A stretch of DNA of 64,000 bases from Macrophomina tecta (lineage: Eukaryota; Ascomycota; Dothideomycetes; Botryosphaeriales; Botryosphaeriaceae): contig JAKSGN010000005.1 of assembly GCA_024180945.1 (NCBI GenBank), forward strand, positions 434,001 to 498,000, given 5' to 3'. Below are positions 21,735 to 34,491 of this stretch, piece after piece. Within the stretch, counting starts at the first letter, position 1, and every line of letters starts with the position of its first letter. Made by a program: the position numbers and the translations under genes. The notes beneath the pieces were generated by a model. It saw only the letters and a list, made by a program, of their open reading frames with translations, made no database searches and was not told the origin of the DNA.

Positions 21735-22694
21735 GCTTAGTCCAAGTCGGAGTGGGAGAGGGATCTTGGAGGTTTCACGCGAAACGAAGCCCACATGGCC
21801 GCGACGGATGCGAGGAGATGCGGCGTAGCGTTGACAGCGCGACGTTGCGCGCTGTCGGCTGATTTTCCCGATGGGTTAGCGACGCGGCGCGGTGGGTCGA
21901 GCGGGCCCAAACAGGCACGCGCGACAGGCACCAGGGCCCGCAGCCAGCGGCCAGCAGCCAGCGCCTGCCTGCCAGGCACGCTCCAGCTCCAGCATCAGCG
22001 CCCGCAGCCGCCGAGCGGACCACCTCCACTACCACTACCACCACCACCAACACCACCACCACCGCCACCACACGCCGCCCCGCTGTCTGTGCGCCCTCCG
22101 CCTCTGTCCCGTCGACCCCGGCTCCCCGCGACCAGCCTGCCAGCCGCCCGACGACGGGCCAACCTGCGCAGCCCTCCACACGCGCGCCAGCCTGCGACAC
22201 CATGCCGATCGCACCTCGTTGCCTCCCCGCGTGTGGTGCCGGGCGCTGAGGGGAAACACCCTAGCTGCCGCCCGCAAGCCCCGTACCGCCGCCCGCCTCT
22301 GGCCGGCCAGCACCGCTTCAGCAGCGCCTTCGCCCAACCTGGCGAGGGCGTCGCGGCGCACCTGAGACGATGAGCGTCCGCGCTCGCTTCGGCGACGCTG
22401 CTGCGGCGCCTGCGACCAGCCCCATGCCCAAAGCAGACCTCTGAAACACTGCAAGCTTCATCTGCGCCTGCGCAACCGCCCGTCACCCGCCGGCCATGCA
22501 GCTTCCGGCCAACGCCTCCCAGAGCGCGTTTCTGTCGATCCCCATGTTTAGCTATATCCACTCCCGGCCCCGACTTCTATTTTCTCAACCTTCCCTCGCC
22601 GCCCATGCGGCTGCCCCAATCCGCAAACACGCCGCTCATGCCGCTCTCCCCCTCCTCTAGACGTTGACGTTGAACGTCAACGCACGCTGTATGG
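21735..22694. promoter_or_regulatory. Divergent intergenic region with CCA-type microsatellite
   Basis: 960 bp, very GC-rich, between two divergent genes. A trinucleotide CCA/CAC-type low-complexity run lies at about 22021-22076. The many open frames across it on both strands are composition artefacts. Confidence 0.5.
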
Positions 22695-25023
22695 ATGGCC
22701 GAGCCCCCGAGTACCATCACCACCGTCAACGGGCGCCGGTGCACCCGCGTCCGCCGCACCTCGACCTTGTTGGCTGATAATGTAGCACACCCCCCCCCCC
22801 CCACCAAGTCTCCAGCAACACCACGATGTGGACCGTGTGGCTGACCAGCAGTAGACCGCAACCTCTCCTGCCACTTCGACGCCGGCCGCGCCAGGTACGC
22901 AGACCACCGCGGTGCCCTCGACGGCAGCTCCTCCACTGTCGTCGACCGAGGCCGCTCTTCCCGTCCCAGCTCCCGCTGCTTCTCTGTCTTCGTCGCCGCT
23001 CTCGTCTTTGCTGCCATCTCTGCCCTCCCAATCTGCAGGGCCGGGACCTGTGCCGTCCGAGTCTGCTTCCTCTGAGCTCTCTCCCTCCGGGCACGTCCCG
23101 GTCGCAGGTGCTCAGTCTTCTGTATCGCCCAGCTCGCCGTCGACCAGATTTGCTGCAGCCACGACGGCGACGGGCTTTATCGCCTTTACTAGTTCTTCTG
23201 CTTCTGAGCCTGCAAGTTCTGCTGCTGTGAACACACTTCCATCTAGCACATCACCCCTCTCCTCTGCATCTCAGCTTGCAAGTTCTGCGGCTTCGAACAC
23301 ACTTCCATCCAGCACGTTGCCATCTAGCACATTGCCATCTAGCACATTCCCCATCTCCTCTGCACAGACCGGAAGATCTGACACTTTGACTCCAGTCGTC
23401 TCAGTCGTCTCTTCATCTACTTTCACTGTCTCACAGCCCACCGGAGCTTCCGATGCAACATTTCCTTCTATAGCCGGCGGGTCCGATGGATCCAGTTCGG
23501 GAAGCGGCACTTCTTCCAGTACCCACAACTCCAATCATTCTCTTTCCCCCGGGGCGATTGCTGGCATAGTAATTGGCGTTCTGGTTGGCATCGTTGCTAT
23601 CATCGCACTGATTCTGTTCTGCATCAAGAAGAGGAAGCAAAGGCAAGAGGACCAGGGTGAGAAGAGTGCAGGGGGAGACGGAAGCTTGGCGGGATCTCAA
23701 GCACGGCCTCTGTCTTCTCTCGCCGCCAAGTGGGCCGCTTTCCGCGCTGGAGTGGCTACCAAGGCAGGGCTCAGGCCGACTAGCGCCAGCGGCGCCGCCA
23801 GACGTGCCCCCGAATCGCCCTCTTTCGAGCCGCTCTCACGATCTTCGTACAGCTCGGCGGGTTCAGTAGGCTCGACGCGTCACCTGCGCTCTGCGAGCGC
23901 ACCTGCAAAACCACCGCCCAACCGTTTCGCTGCATTTAAGCAAAAGTTTAGGAGGCAACAGCAAGGACCTACGGAACGAAGGGGTCGTGCCGTGTCGACG
24001 GATAGCGTTCCATCTTTCTACTCCCCTACGCCGCCTCAACTGGAGGACTTGCCAGAGACACTCAATCCATTCAGAGATCCAGTACCGCTGCAATACCATA
24101 TCACCAATCCGGACGCTCCAAACCTCTCGCCGGTGTTGCGGACGCCCCAATCGGTGTTACTAGGCGATGGCCTCAGTGAACAACAACGAGCTCCATTGAC
24201 GCCAGGCAGCGTAAAATGGCGTCAACCAACACCGGAGTTCGACTTCCCGGCAAGCAACCAGTCAGAGAACCCATTCCTGGATCCGGTGCAGCGTGCTTCC
24301 ACTGGCTCATTAGCCGATGCTCGGCGGAACAGCCTCAGTTTTCCGCCTATGGCTCGCGTTGCCTCGCATGCTCGGACGCAGAGCAGTGGCACCAATGCAA
24401 TGTCACAGGCGCGATCGTCCTGGTACTCCGAGGATTCGGGATACAACTCACCCCATCATCCCTCGGCGAATATTCCACCTCTTCGTCCAGGAAAGAACCC
24501 ATTTGCAGACAGACACGCTGCGGATACGTCAACAATGCCCCAAAAAGAGGCCGATGCAGCAAGCATTTACATCCTTCCCTCTTCACGACAAGCCAGTCTG
24601 GACTCTGGCAAGAGTCCTGTTGGACCCATACCTCTTCCGAGTGCGAATAGTCTTATGGCGATGTCTATGCAGGCACAGGAGCCCCTCCCCACCACGTCAA
24701 CTTACCGCTCTTCTTGGCTCAATCCCCAGGATAGTCCTGCAAGCTACTACAATTCCAGTGCACGCAACAGTCGTACCAGCAAGAGAAGGACTGCTGCCAG
24801 CCGAGCTACCAAGGGGAAGAGCGATCCCTTCGACCTTGACCGGCCTGAAGTGTTGGCTGTCGCGTCCAATTACGGTCCTAATGGAACGCCCAACTTGCCG
24901 AGGAACAGTAATGGGTCTGATTGGTGGAAGGGAATTGTCGATGAAGGCACTGGCTCGGGCAACGGCTACGAGAGCCCGAGCAAGCGCAGGACAGCTGCCT
25001 ATGCATATGGCTTGGCACGCTGA
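22695..25023 (+). CDS. Ser/Thr-rich single-pass membrane protein (sensor-like)
   Basis: The large exon (22855-25023) is certain; an upstream exon at 22695-22781 (MAEPPSTITTVNG...) is proposed, joined by a 73-nt phase-0 intron with a TAG acceptor and a weak GTAGCA donor, giving 751 residues. About residues 30-270 are a Ser/Thr/Pro-rich, presumably O-glycosylated ectodomain with tandem repeats, followed by one membrane segment (IAGIVIGVLVGIVAIIALIL), a basic stop-transfer CIKKRKQR, and a ~450-residue disordered cytosolic tail rich in Ser and Pro with short NPFxD-like repeats (LNPFRDP, ENPFLDP, KNPFADR). No signal peptide is evident, so insertion would be by the membrane helix. The layout resembles fungal cell-wall stress sensors, but no WSC domain is present; a sensor role is inference. 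The intron holds a C13 run (22790-22802). Confidence 0.8.
23211..23346 (+). repeat. In-frame tandem repeats in membrane-protein ectodomain
   Basis: A 39-bp block at 23211-23249 recurs at 23277-23315 (66-bp offset, 22 codons, a few substitutions), followed by two direct copies of a 15-bp unit at 23317-23331 and 23332-23346 encoding repeated LPSST. All periods are multiples of three, so copy-number change would keep the frame. Confidence 0.85.
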
Positions 25024-25660
25024 TGATCAAATTACATCAGCCGCATGTCGTGGCAACCACCAAACGGCCTGGGAAGCTCCCCCACCTAGTGTTTTGTGTT
25101 ATATCCGGTATTAGATTTGGGCCATCATGGGACGGATCTGCCTCACGTCGCGACGAATTTTCTTTTTTTGCATGGGGTTGTATTCTTTGCAAACGGGCCG
25201 TCATTTCTGAATCCTCAGACCAGTAGCGCTGTATTTTTCACCTGGTCTGAAGTACAGAAGCGGGAGAGCACAGCATGGGTTCGCCAGGTAAGGCGTAGGT
25301 AGGGATTGGTGGGAAGAATAAGCAATTGACATAAGCTTACTCGAAGCTACAACAAGGGGTTTCTGGCACAGGTAGCAACACCAGTACAACGCAGCGAACA
25401 AAAAGAGATACCATATCAGTCCGGCCCTGAGAGGAAAAAAGAGCGCCGCATATCATCGATTACTTCAAAACTTTCTTTTTTTTCTTTCTAAACTTTCTAT
25501 ATCTTGTATTTCTTAAACATTTTCCCCCTCGATTTCGCCGGCTCTGTCTGCATATATAAGCATATAGGTATCAGCCAAATTACGGGCCACTCTCTTATTT
25601 GTCGCGAGACTTTGACAACGGAGATGTATCCGTCAATTTCCTATAACCCCACCATCGGTG

Positions 25661-25694
<34 letters not shown>

Positions 25695-27203
25695 GAGAGA
25701 GATCTGCGGTTGCAAGTGTCTCAGCCACACCTTTGACGGGGTCACGCGGGCGGGATCGACCCGTTATGAGATCGGCGGACCTAGAACCCTGCCTGACTTA
25801 CCGGCCTATAGAAGAATAGAATTATGATAATATGAGACAGCATATGGACGAGGGGAAGACGAGGTGCGGGCAATTTGAAATTTTAGCCTCAAACGCCACG
25901 TCTTTCGGGAAGTGTATGATGATCTGTCTGGGGGGTTTGCGGTATTGGGTGTGACGAGATGTGTGACGTCTAAAGCGCGCGCGTGTGTGTATGTGTTAAC
26001 TGACATAAGTCGCGACAATTGCCGCACGCTCGCACGTGCCTTCTTTCCATTGAGCACGTTCGAGAGATAGAGAGAGAGAAAACCAGACGTTCCTAGTCGC
26101 AGCGCTCGCTGCTGCTGCTGCTGCTGTTGGTGCGGCGCCGCTTCATGAGACGTGGGTTTCGTGTGGGGCAGTGTTGTAGGCTTTGCTGGTTCGGACGGGC
26201 CAGCTCAGAGTGAGAGGAGACGTGCGAAATGTGACCTGTGGTCGCTGTTCGCCTCGACTGAGGGGACACTAATCCACGTACATTGCTCCAGTGGTATCTC
26301 CTTGTGAAAACCCCTGTTGGCACTTATTTTCGGAACGCACGAGGAGTTACATAGTACGGTATGAGAAAGAAAGAGAGAGAGAGAGAGAGGAGCTAACTGC
26401 TGCAATGACACGACTTCCCCCCTTAACTTCCAGTAAATACCCTCCTCCCGCTCCTCTCTGCTGGCTGGGACGGGGACTGCTATGCGCAGGTGGTACGGTA
26501 AAACCCAAAAGGCCCACCGCCTGCCTCCGCGACCTTCTTCGTCTCTATCATGCCGGAAGACAGCGCTGATAGAGAGATAAGCTTAAGTAGATAAGGTGCC
26601 TTTTAAAGCGTAAGGTGCGTCTCGTGAGCCCGCCTCCGTCAAAGCGCATAAGGCGCAGAAAGGACGGACCAGTGCTTAGCGCAACGGCAACTTTATGCGC
26701 TCTGGCGCCCGCGAGTACCTCCAAGCGCCGCGCGGCTTTTTTCGAGCTGCGGGAGGAGAAAACGAAAAGTATGTTCGTCGAAGGACTCCGGAATGCGAGA
26801 AGACCTTTGATACGCTTTGGTGGGAGGGATGTTCTCGCGTTCGAATTCATGCTGTGTGTCTTCCGGCTGCTCGTTGGCTCCGAGCCGTTCAGCATTGATG
26901 CGGCAAGCGGCAAGTGGCAGAGTGCGTAGGGCTGAATGGAGAAGTGATTAGCGAGCATCAGGTTATTCTTATGGACGCAGCATTGAGGATTTCGTGTCAT
27001 CTCTTGCTCAGTGGAGCGGTATGTGGATTGTATATTTCCTGCCTGAGGTATCCTTTTGGTGGCCTTTTGTGGTGTGTAAGTATGCCTTTTGATGATGGAT
27101 GCTGCTACAAGCTTCCGCAGCTATTTTCCGCTTCCAACCTTCGCTTTTCCTTTTAGACGCCGTGCTAAAACTCGTTGAAAGTCATCTGCCCCGCAACCGG
27201 CCT
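25024..27203. other. 2.2-kb intergenic region with simple repeats
   Basis: Convergent spacer between the membrane-protein gene and the AP endonuclease gene. It contains A27 at 25666-25692 followed by a short GA run, a CTG-type trinucleotide run near 26107-26125, and an AG dinucleotide run near 26367-26390. Open frames of 80-150 codons occur near 26.5-27.0 kb on both strands but show no motifs, and none is supported as a gene. Confidence 0.5.
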
Positions 27204-28974
27204 TCAAGACTGCTCGCCACTGCTCTCATCGGAGCTATCGAACTTAGCTCCCTTCTTCCCCTTGGCCTTTGCAAACATATCTTTCACGGATGCCCCGGGC
27301 TTCTTCTTCGCAGCGCCCTTCTCTGCCTTCGCCTTGTCCTTCTCTGCTTTCTCTTTCTTCTTCTCTTCCCTCCTATCTACTTGATCCTGCACCCTCTCCC
27401 TCTCACCCTTACCCTTCTCCTGCAACTCCCAATCCAACTTCTTGAACTCCTCACTCTCCGGATCCATGCCCACGAGGCTCTCCAGCAGCTTGATTTCCCT
27501 CGCCCAAATGCCCTTGTCTTCCGCCGTCTTCTTCGGATCCTTCGGATCGGGCACATCGATCGGCGTCTCCAGCACCATCGGCAGGCCCTGCAGCTGCGGC
27601 TCGTTCATGATGTTATGGAAAGCCCGCAACCCAAGAAACCCAGTCCCGATATTGGCGTGCAGGTCGCGACCAGAGCCGAGCGGGGCCTTGGAGTCGTTGA
27701 CGTGAAGGGCCTTGAGGTAAGAGAGGCCGATAGTGTTATCGAACTTTTCCAGCGTCGCCTTGAAGGCGTCGGGCGTGCGGATGTCGTAGCCGGCGGCGAA
27801 GATGTGACAGGTGTCGAGGCAGACGCCGACGCGCGTCTTGTCATCAACTTGGGCGATGATGTCGCGGAGCTCCTCGAAAGTACCGCCGATGGTGTTGCCT
27901 TCGAAAACGGCCATGGTTTCGAGGAGAGTTAGGACCGAGCCTGTGGAAGGGTCCTTGTGCGCGGTGTTGAGCTGTGTGGCGAGCTGCGAGAGGGCTTCTT
28001 CGCGGGTGGAGCTGGCGGCGTTGCCCGGGTGGAAGTTGTAGAGTTGGACGCCGAGTTTGTGACAGCGGGCCAGGTCGTCGAGGAAGGCGTCGTAGGCTTG
28101 CTTTGCACGGTCGGAGTCTGTATGGGCTAAGTTGACGAGGTAGGATCCGTGGGGTACGACGTGCTTGTTGCTCTCATATTTGTGGTTGTTGCAGTGCTGC
28201 TTGAACATCGTGACGGCGTCGTCGGCAATAGGAGGATTCGCCCATTTGCGCTGAGACTTGAGGAACAAAGCAAAGGCGTTGCCACTAAGGTGCAATTAGC
28301 TCTAATGAAGTCAGAGGAGATGCTGCAGACTCACCCAATATGAACGGAGTTTGTAACCGCATTCTGCACGCCTGAGGCATAATTAGTCTAAATTACCTGG
28401 TAGAGTCACGGGCATGATTACCTCCTGCAGCGCTGACATGGGCACCCACGAACAACTTGCTGCCAACAGTCCTCGCGGCCAGCGGCACCATCTCGGCTTC
28501 TTTCTCTTCTTTGGTCTTGCGCTTACGCTTCGTCTTCTTGGTGATAGTGCCTTCGTCGACGTCTCCCTCCTCCTTGACCTCCTCTTCAGCTTCAGTCTTG
28601 ACCTTGGCCTTAGCCTTCTTGCCTGGCTTCTTCTCCGCTGCAAGCTCTACCTGAGCTTCGGTTTCAGCCTCAACCTTGACTTCTGCGCCTCTCTTTGCAG
28701 GCGAGTTCTTGCCGTTTTGGGCCACAGTACCTTTCCTCGGCGTGGTGCTCGTGCCTTGATCGAGTTCTTCCTCCTCACTCTCTTCTGCGTAGCTGGCTTG
28801 GGCCCCACGGGTTGCTCTTTTGGCACGTTTCGAAGCAACAGTTACTTCTTCTGCGCCACGCTTCTTTGCTCCGGCTGCCTCACGCTTGCGATTTGTGGCG
28901 ATGATAGAGGCGTCCAGCGAGGTGACTTCAGTTTCAGTAGGCGGAGGCGACAACTCGGATGATGAGCTCGCCAT
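27204..28974 (-). CDS. APN1: Apurinic/apyrimidinic endonuclease (endonuclease IV family)
   Basis: Three exons (28974-28422, 28371-28335, 28284-27204) encode 556 residues. The small 37-nt middle exon encodes VQNAVTNSVHIG, linking FVGAHVSAAGG to GNAFALFLKSQRKW. Family zinc-ligand and active-site blocks are present: GAHVSAAGG, VQLYNFHPGNA, VLLETMA-type (TLLETMAVFEGNT), VGVCLDTCHIFAAGYD, ALHVNDSKAPLGSGRDLHANIGTG and MVLETPID. The core matches endonuclease IV / Apn1, which cuts abasic sites in base-excision repair. A ~180-residue N-terminal extension is Lys/Glu-rich with several nuclear-signal-like clusters (KKTKRKRKTKEEKE), and the C-terminus has a basic tail (KKKEKAEKDKAKAEKG), as in fungal Apn1. 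ATG at 28974 is the only in-frame ATG near the start; the open frame continues upstream without one. Divergent from DIM1. Confidence 0.95.
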
Positions 28975-29300
28975 TGATGTCGTGAGCTCTGCAGAGCAAT
29001 TCAGTGCATGGATTTTCAGGGGAGCTGGCCAATTGGGCGAGTGAGCATGATGTGATGTAAGTTCGTGGATACCCCGATTCAAGAAGCGAGATGGGAAGAC
29101 GGGAAGACGCGGAGTGAACGCGTCATGCAAGGGCCAGCTCTTTGAAGCGTGTGTGAAGCCGAAGTAGTCCCGAGAATGCTATCGATAAGCCGACCCTGGC
29201 GCTTCGAGTAAAAATATCGGCAGCTTCTTCATCTCAGCCCGCCGCGACCGCCAAACAGCTCCCTGCGCCGGACTCTGCAGACCCGTTCACGAATACGACC
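28975..29300. promoter_or_regulatory. Bidirectional promoter region, APN1/DIM1
   Basis: 326 bp separate the two divergent start codons, so promoter elements and both 5' untranslated regions must share this space. I cannot assign individual sites. Confidence 0.6.
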
Positions 29301-30500
<1,200 letters not shown>

Positions 30501-30801
30501 GTCAATTCCCATGTTGGATGATCTGTTGCGCACCGCAGGTTGCGAGCATATTTTCGGCGTTTGAAACTGGATCAAAAAGGGAGGCGTTGGCGTTCCTTGG
30601 CTGGCAAGTAGATACCTTTTCACTTCACAATGACAGTGCGGTTCTTTTCAACATGTCTCATTTGGGCAGCTCGCATCGAATAAGGTTTCCAAATTGAACA
30701 GCTGACTATACAGGCATATACATCTGGTAGATCCGGCGCAGTTCCCGTATGAACGTAACTCTGACTTTTTTCTTTTTTTTTCCGTCCACGCTTAACAGCC
30801 C
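30501..30801. other. Convergent intergenic spacer
   Basis: Joint 3' flank of DIM1 and the cyclase-family gene, with a short T-rich tract near 30768-30781. Nothing else is seen. Confidence 0.5.
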
Positions 30802-32125
30802 TCAGAAAATCGCAATCGCCCCAGGCGGACTTCCCACCCCGCCCTGGATGTGCAGCGGCGCGCTCGTCAGGAAAAAGGACCACCTGCGCTCGCGCTCGCA
30901 CATGTCGCTAAGTTTCTCCAGGTCCCACATCTCGCCGATGGGCGTGCCCCACTGCACGAGCAGCCACTCGTGCAGGCACCACCCGGACTCCAAGGGCGGC
31001 GGCCACGCCTCGAAGGCTACCGTGTCGCCCGCCACGGCGGCAAAGTGTCGGTCGTAGAGCCAGCGCACGGTGGCTTCATTGCTCTGCACGCCGATGGCGA
31101 AAGAGGCATCCTGAGTGCCTTTTTTGCGGTCTGCCGGGGTGGCGTTACTGTCGGGTGTATGAGCTTGGGAAAGGATCGAGACGAGAGTAATGGAGAGAGG
31201 GGGAGGAGGAGGCTTACTTGTGCCAGCGCACGTAGCCGCTCCGGATTAGCATGATGTCGCCGGGTCGCGTCGTCGTGCCTTGGTACTTGAGCGTCTCTTC
31301 CAGCTCAGAGACGGGAATCTCATGGCGCGTCACAGGCGAGGGCGGGTTGCCATGCTTGTGCTCGTACCAGCGGACGTAGTCGGGCGGGATTTGTGAGCTG
31401 TCCATTCTCTCACAGGCTGGACAGAGCGATGTTGAGCGGATCTCACCCAATCGACTAGCACCCCACGACCAACGATGCCGCCGCGCTCGCACCATTTGTG
31501 GATGCCGTTGGTAATCGTCTTGAGCGCGGTCTCGTGGGAGACGCCGTTGTAGTACATGCCAGTCGGCTGGTGCGCGAACTGTTTGTATAGGCCCATCAAC
31601 TCACGTCCCTCTGGGCCACGAAGGCCAGGCCTCTCCTCTCTCTCCCCGGCATCTGCACCATTGGGGCCGGGGGCCACGCACATGCTTCAAACTATCCCAC
31701 TGACTCCCGCTCTGCGTGTTCACGTACACCTCGTCGTCGAGCGCCTTGAACCCTAGCGACGCCAGATCCAGCACCTTCTGCTCGAACGGCTTCCGCCCGA
31801 ACCCGGGGAACTGCACGTTGTGCAGCGGCCGGTCCAGCTGGACGCTCTCGCCCGTCTGGATCTCGGAGCGCGCCGCCCGCACGCGTTCGGGCGTCAGCAG
31901 GTTGAGCGTGCCCAGCTCGTCCGAGGCGCCCCATAGGCCCCAGGCGCAGCCTTGCGGCTGGGAGGGCACGCGCGGCAGGGCGTCGAAGGCAGTGTAGGGG
32001 TGCGGGTGCGGGTGCGCCGGGCTCGCGGCCGTCAGGTGCGAGGCTAGGGACGAGAGGCGCGCAGCGGCGGCGGACAGGGCTGATTGTTGGGGCGGTGAGG
32101 GTTTGCTGTTGTTGGAGGACGACAT
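30802..32125 (-). CDS. Cyclase-family metal-dependent hydrolase (kynurenine-formamidase-like fold)
   Basis: Four exons: 32125-31682, 31578-31447, about 31408-31218 and 31147-30802, giving about 370 residues. Blocks typical of the fungal cyclase family are seen: WGLWGASDELGTLNLLTPE, VQLDRPLHNVQFPGFGRKP, SQWDSLKH joined by splicing to FAHQPTGMYYNGV, GIVGRGVLVDW, RPGDIMLIRSGYVRW, FEAWPPP and LHEWLLVQWGTPIGEMWDLE. The histidine-aspartate metal site lies in the SQWDSLKHFAHQ region. Family members hydrolyse or dehydrate small cyclic or formyl substrates; the substrate here is unknown. The boundary between exons 2 and 3 is uncertain: the frame-consistent acceptor leaves an intron of only 38 nt, short for this genome. 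No signal peptide is evident. Confidence 0.88.
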
Positions 32126-34491
32126 GATGGGGCTGGCTGTGTGGGTGGTAGTGCAGGAGCTGTGATGGGCTCAATTGGGGGTTTATTGGCAGGCACGCCG
32201 AGCCATCACTAGGGAGAGGGGTCCGATATAAAGCAATGTGCTATCGGGGGGGCTGATTTTCCCTCGGATGCAGCCTCTCAGCTAACCCCACAGCGGCGAG
32301 GGTTCTCGTCGACCTATGCTGCTACCCATAGCCACCCCGCTCTGGGTAGGATGCATATCCGCATACCGGATGTGGAGGTCTACAGGCGGACACAATTCCC
32401 GGCTTGAACGGATTTCCGTGTACTCAGCTTCAGTGCCTTGAAAGTACATTGATGTGAGCGGGGAAGCTTGGAGTTGATTGCGGGGTTGCTTGGTTGATGC
32501 GGTTGTCCGGAGGCGGGGCGGGTGTCGTCACCGATTCATGGATGGAGGTCGGTCCGGCTTGGTCGCGCTTTGGATCGCGCCTTCACCACCTCCCAACCTC
32601 ACACACTTGCTGTGCCTCGATTTCTTCGATCTGCTTTCTACAAGTCTGGCTATCTCATGCAGTTGAGAAATTGACGGGCGCAAGAAAGACGCTCTTCAAG
32701 GTGCATGCATTCGCGAACCTCATGGGGAAATAGGTAGAGACTACTGGCGTGCTCGGCACTCGCCAGAAGAATGGAAGGACGCTCGCAAAGCCCGTTTTCC
32801 ATGACGCAGTAAACTGATGAAAGTAAGGCTATTAGGTCGTCACGTGAATAGCATTCGATTGTGGAGCTTTGTAGTGTTTCCGGCGTTAGCGAAAGACCAG
32901 GTCGGGGTCGTTGCTATGGCACTGCCGGTGGAACACAAAGATGTTTATTTCCTGAGCGTCAAAACCACGGATGCGTGAGATGTATTGCAGATTCAACCGG
33001 ATCTCACTTTCTATGCTCGCGATAATGTTTTGCCAGGGGACATTTCACCGGTGGCTGCCATGCTGCCTGGGAGAAGAGGAGAAGTGGCGCGTCGAACGAT
33101 GGTAAGGTGGGTTTGCCTTGCCATTCTGGAGCGGTCTGATGAATGGCTTTTGTCGGGCTGGGAAAGAATGATTGCTGTACAAATATGACAAGCGTTCACG
33201 AGCATTAGCTTTGCCGTTTATCTCACTCGAACACTGAGGGTTCAGCGCCGTATTCACCAACGATGGCCTCATTCGTTCCCATCTGGTCTGGTGCTTAAAA
33301 TCACGTTCAAACTGGACCCGCCATGCATTGAGCGAGGAGCAACATGCCGTCAGACCGAGGCAGTTGGCATTTTCTTATGTCTATGCTCGAGCACAACCCA
33401 CCAGCACGTGGGACGAGTCTGATATCGGCAGAATAAAAGCGGAAAGGGAGGGCATGACTAAAAGAGCTGAATTGATCGTGTAGGCAGGCACGTGTTTCAG
33501 GTAGATTTTCAGCTTCCAAAGGGTTGGAGTGTTGATTGGACGACGAGGAGGTGGGCTCGAAGATGCTTGGGGCAGCACGGAGTCATGGGTTCTCCTCGTG
33601 TGGAAACAGCAATGGCGGGCTTGTCAGCAGTGTTGCGTTGGCCACGGGCGCGTATGCTGGCACCTGGCTCTGGCCGAGTTGCAAAGGGAGCACAGCAGAC
33701 GCATTGGAGGCGGCTGCAAGAGGGAAGGGAGATGCGCGACTTTTGTGGGTGTAGCGGGCTGGCAGCGCGCGATTGGCTGGGCCGGACAGGGGCCCAGGAT
33801 AGCTGCATGCCGGGCGATAACCTTGCTTGCGACAGATCATCCGCCGCCGAAAGTTCCAGCTCGCCCAGGCTCCGCGGAGAGAGGCCGCAGGCCAGTTGCG
33901 TAGGCTGCAGCGCGGACGCCGGCACAAAAAGCAAGGCGACACGCGGGCGGAGGGCGTCGTGGTGGAGAGCGCGGAAACGATGCAACGCATTTGCATGGCG
34001 CAGCTGCACGGCCGGCGGCCGGCAGCCGGAAGCGCATCCCCACGATCCGGCGCGGCCAATGGCGGGTGCCGGGCGGGCCCAGGCTGATGTCGGCGGGAGC
34101 CTCAGCGACGAGGCTGCCGTTGCGACCCGTGAACCTCCACTCGAGCCCGCCGCGGCCCTCGACTGCTGTCCACCGCGTCCCCGCCTCCACCGCTCGCTGC
34201 CTTCTCCCAGCCCGTCCGCTGCTGCTGGCCGTCGCGCCCATCGCCCAGCTCGCCCAGCTCGCCCGCGCCGCCCGCCGCCCGCTCTGCATCCCGCTGCCGC
34301 TGCCGCTGCCTGCGCCGACTTTCGTAGCTTCCCACGCGCCCTCACGACTCCGTCGTCCATTTCCTCCGCCCGCCATTGCGACCCCCACCGCGCTCGTCCA
34401 GCGCGTCCGCCTCTTAAGCCAGCTCCCGCCCGCCACGCCCCAGATGCTACGCCCATCTCTGACCGAGCTTGGGATGCCTCTGTAGCTGCCC
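32126..34491. promoter_or_regulatory. 2.4-kb divergent intergenic region
   Basis: Separates the cyclase-family gene (minus) and the 1113-residue protein gene (plus). The distal half is very GC-rich and has overlapping open frames of up to 375 codons on both strands that lack motifs; the proximal half is ordinary sequence. No gene is supported. Confidence 0.45.

Noticed and set aside
25666..25692. A27 tract considered as the tail of a retrotransposon
   Set aside because: No reverse-transcriptase-like sequence upstream and no flanking duplication visible; similar A/T runs occur throughout the window's spacers.
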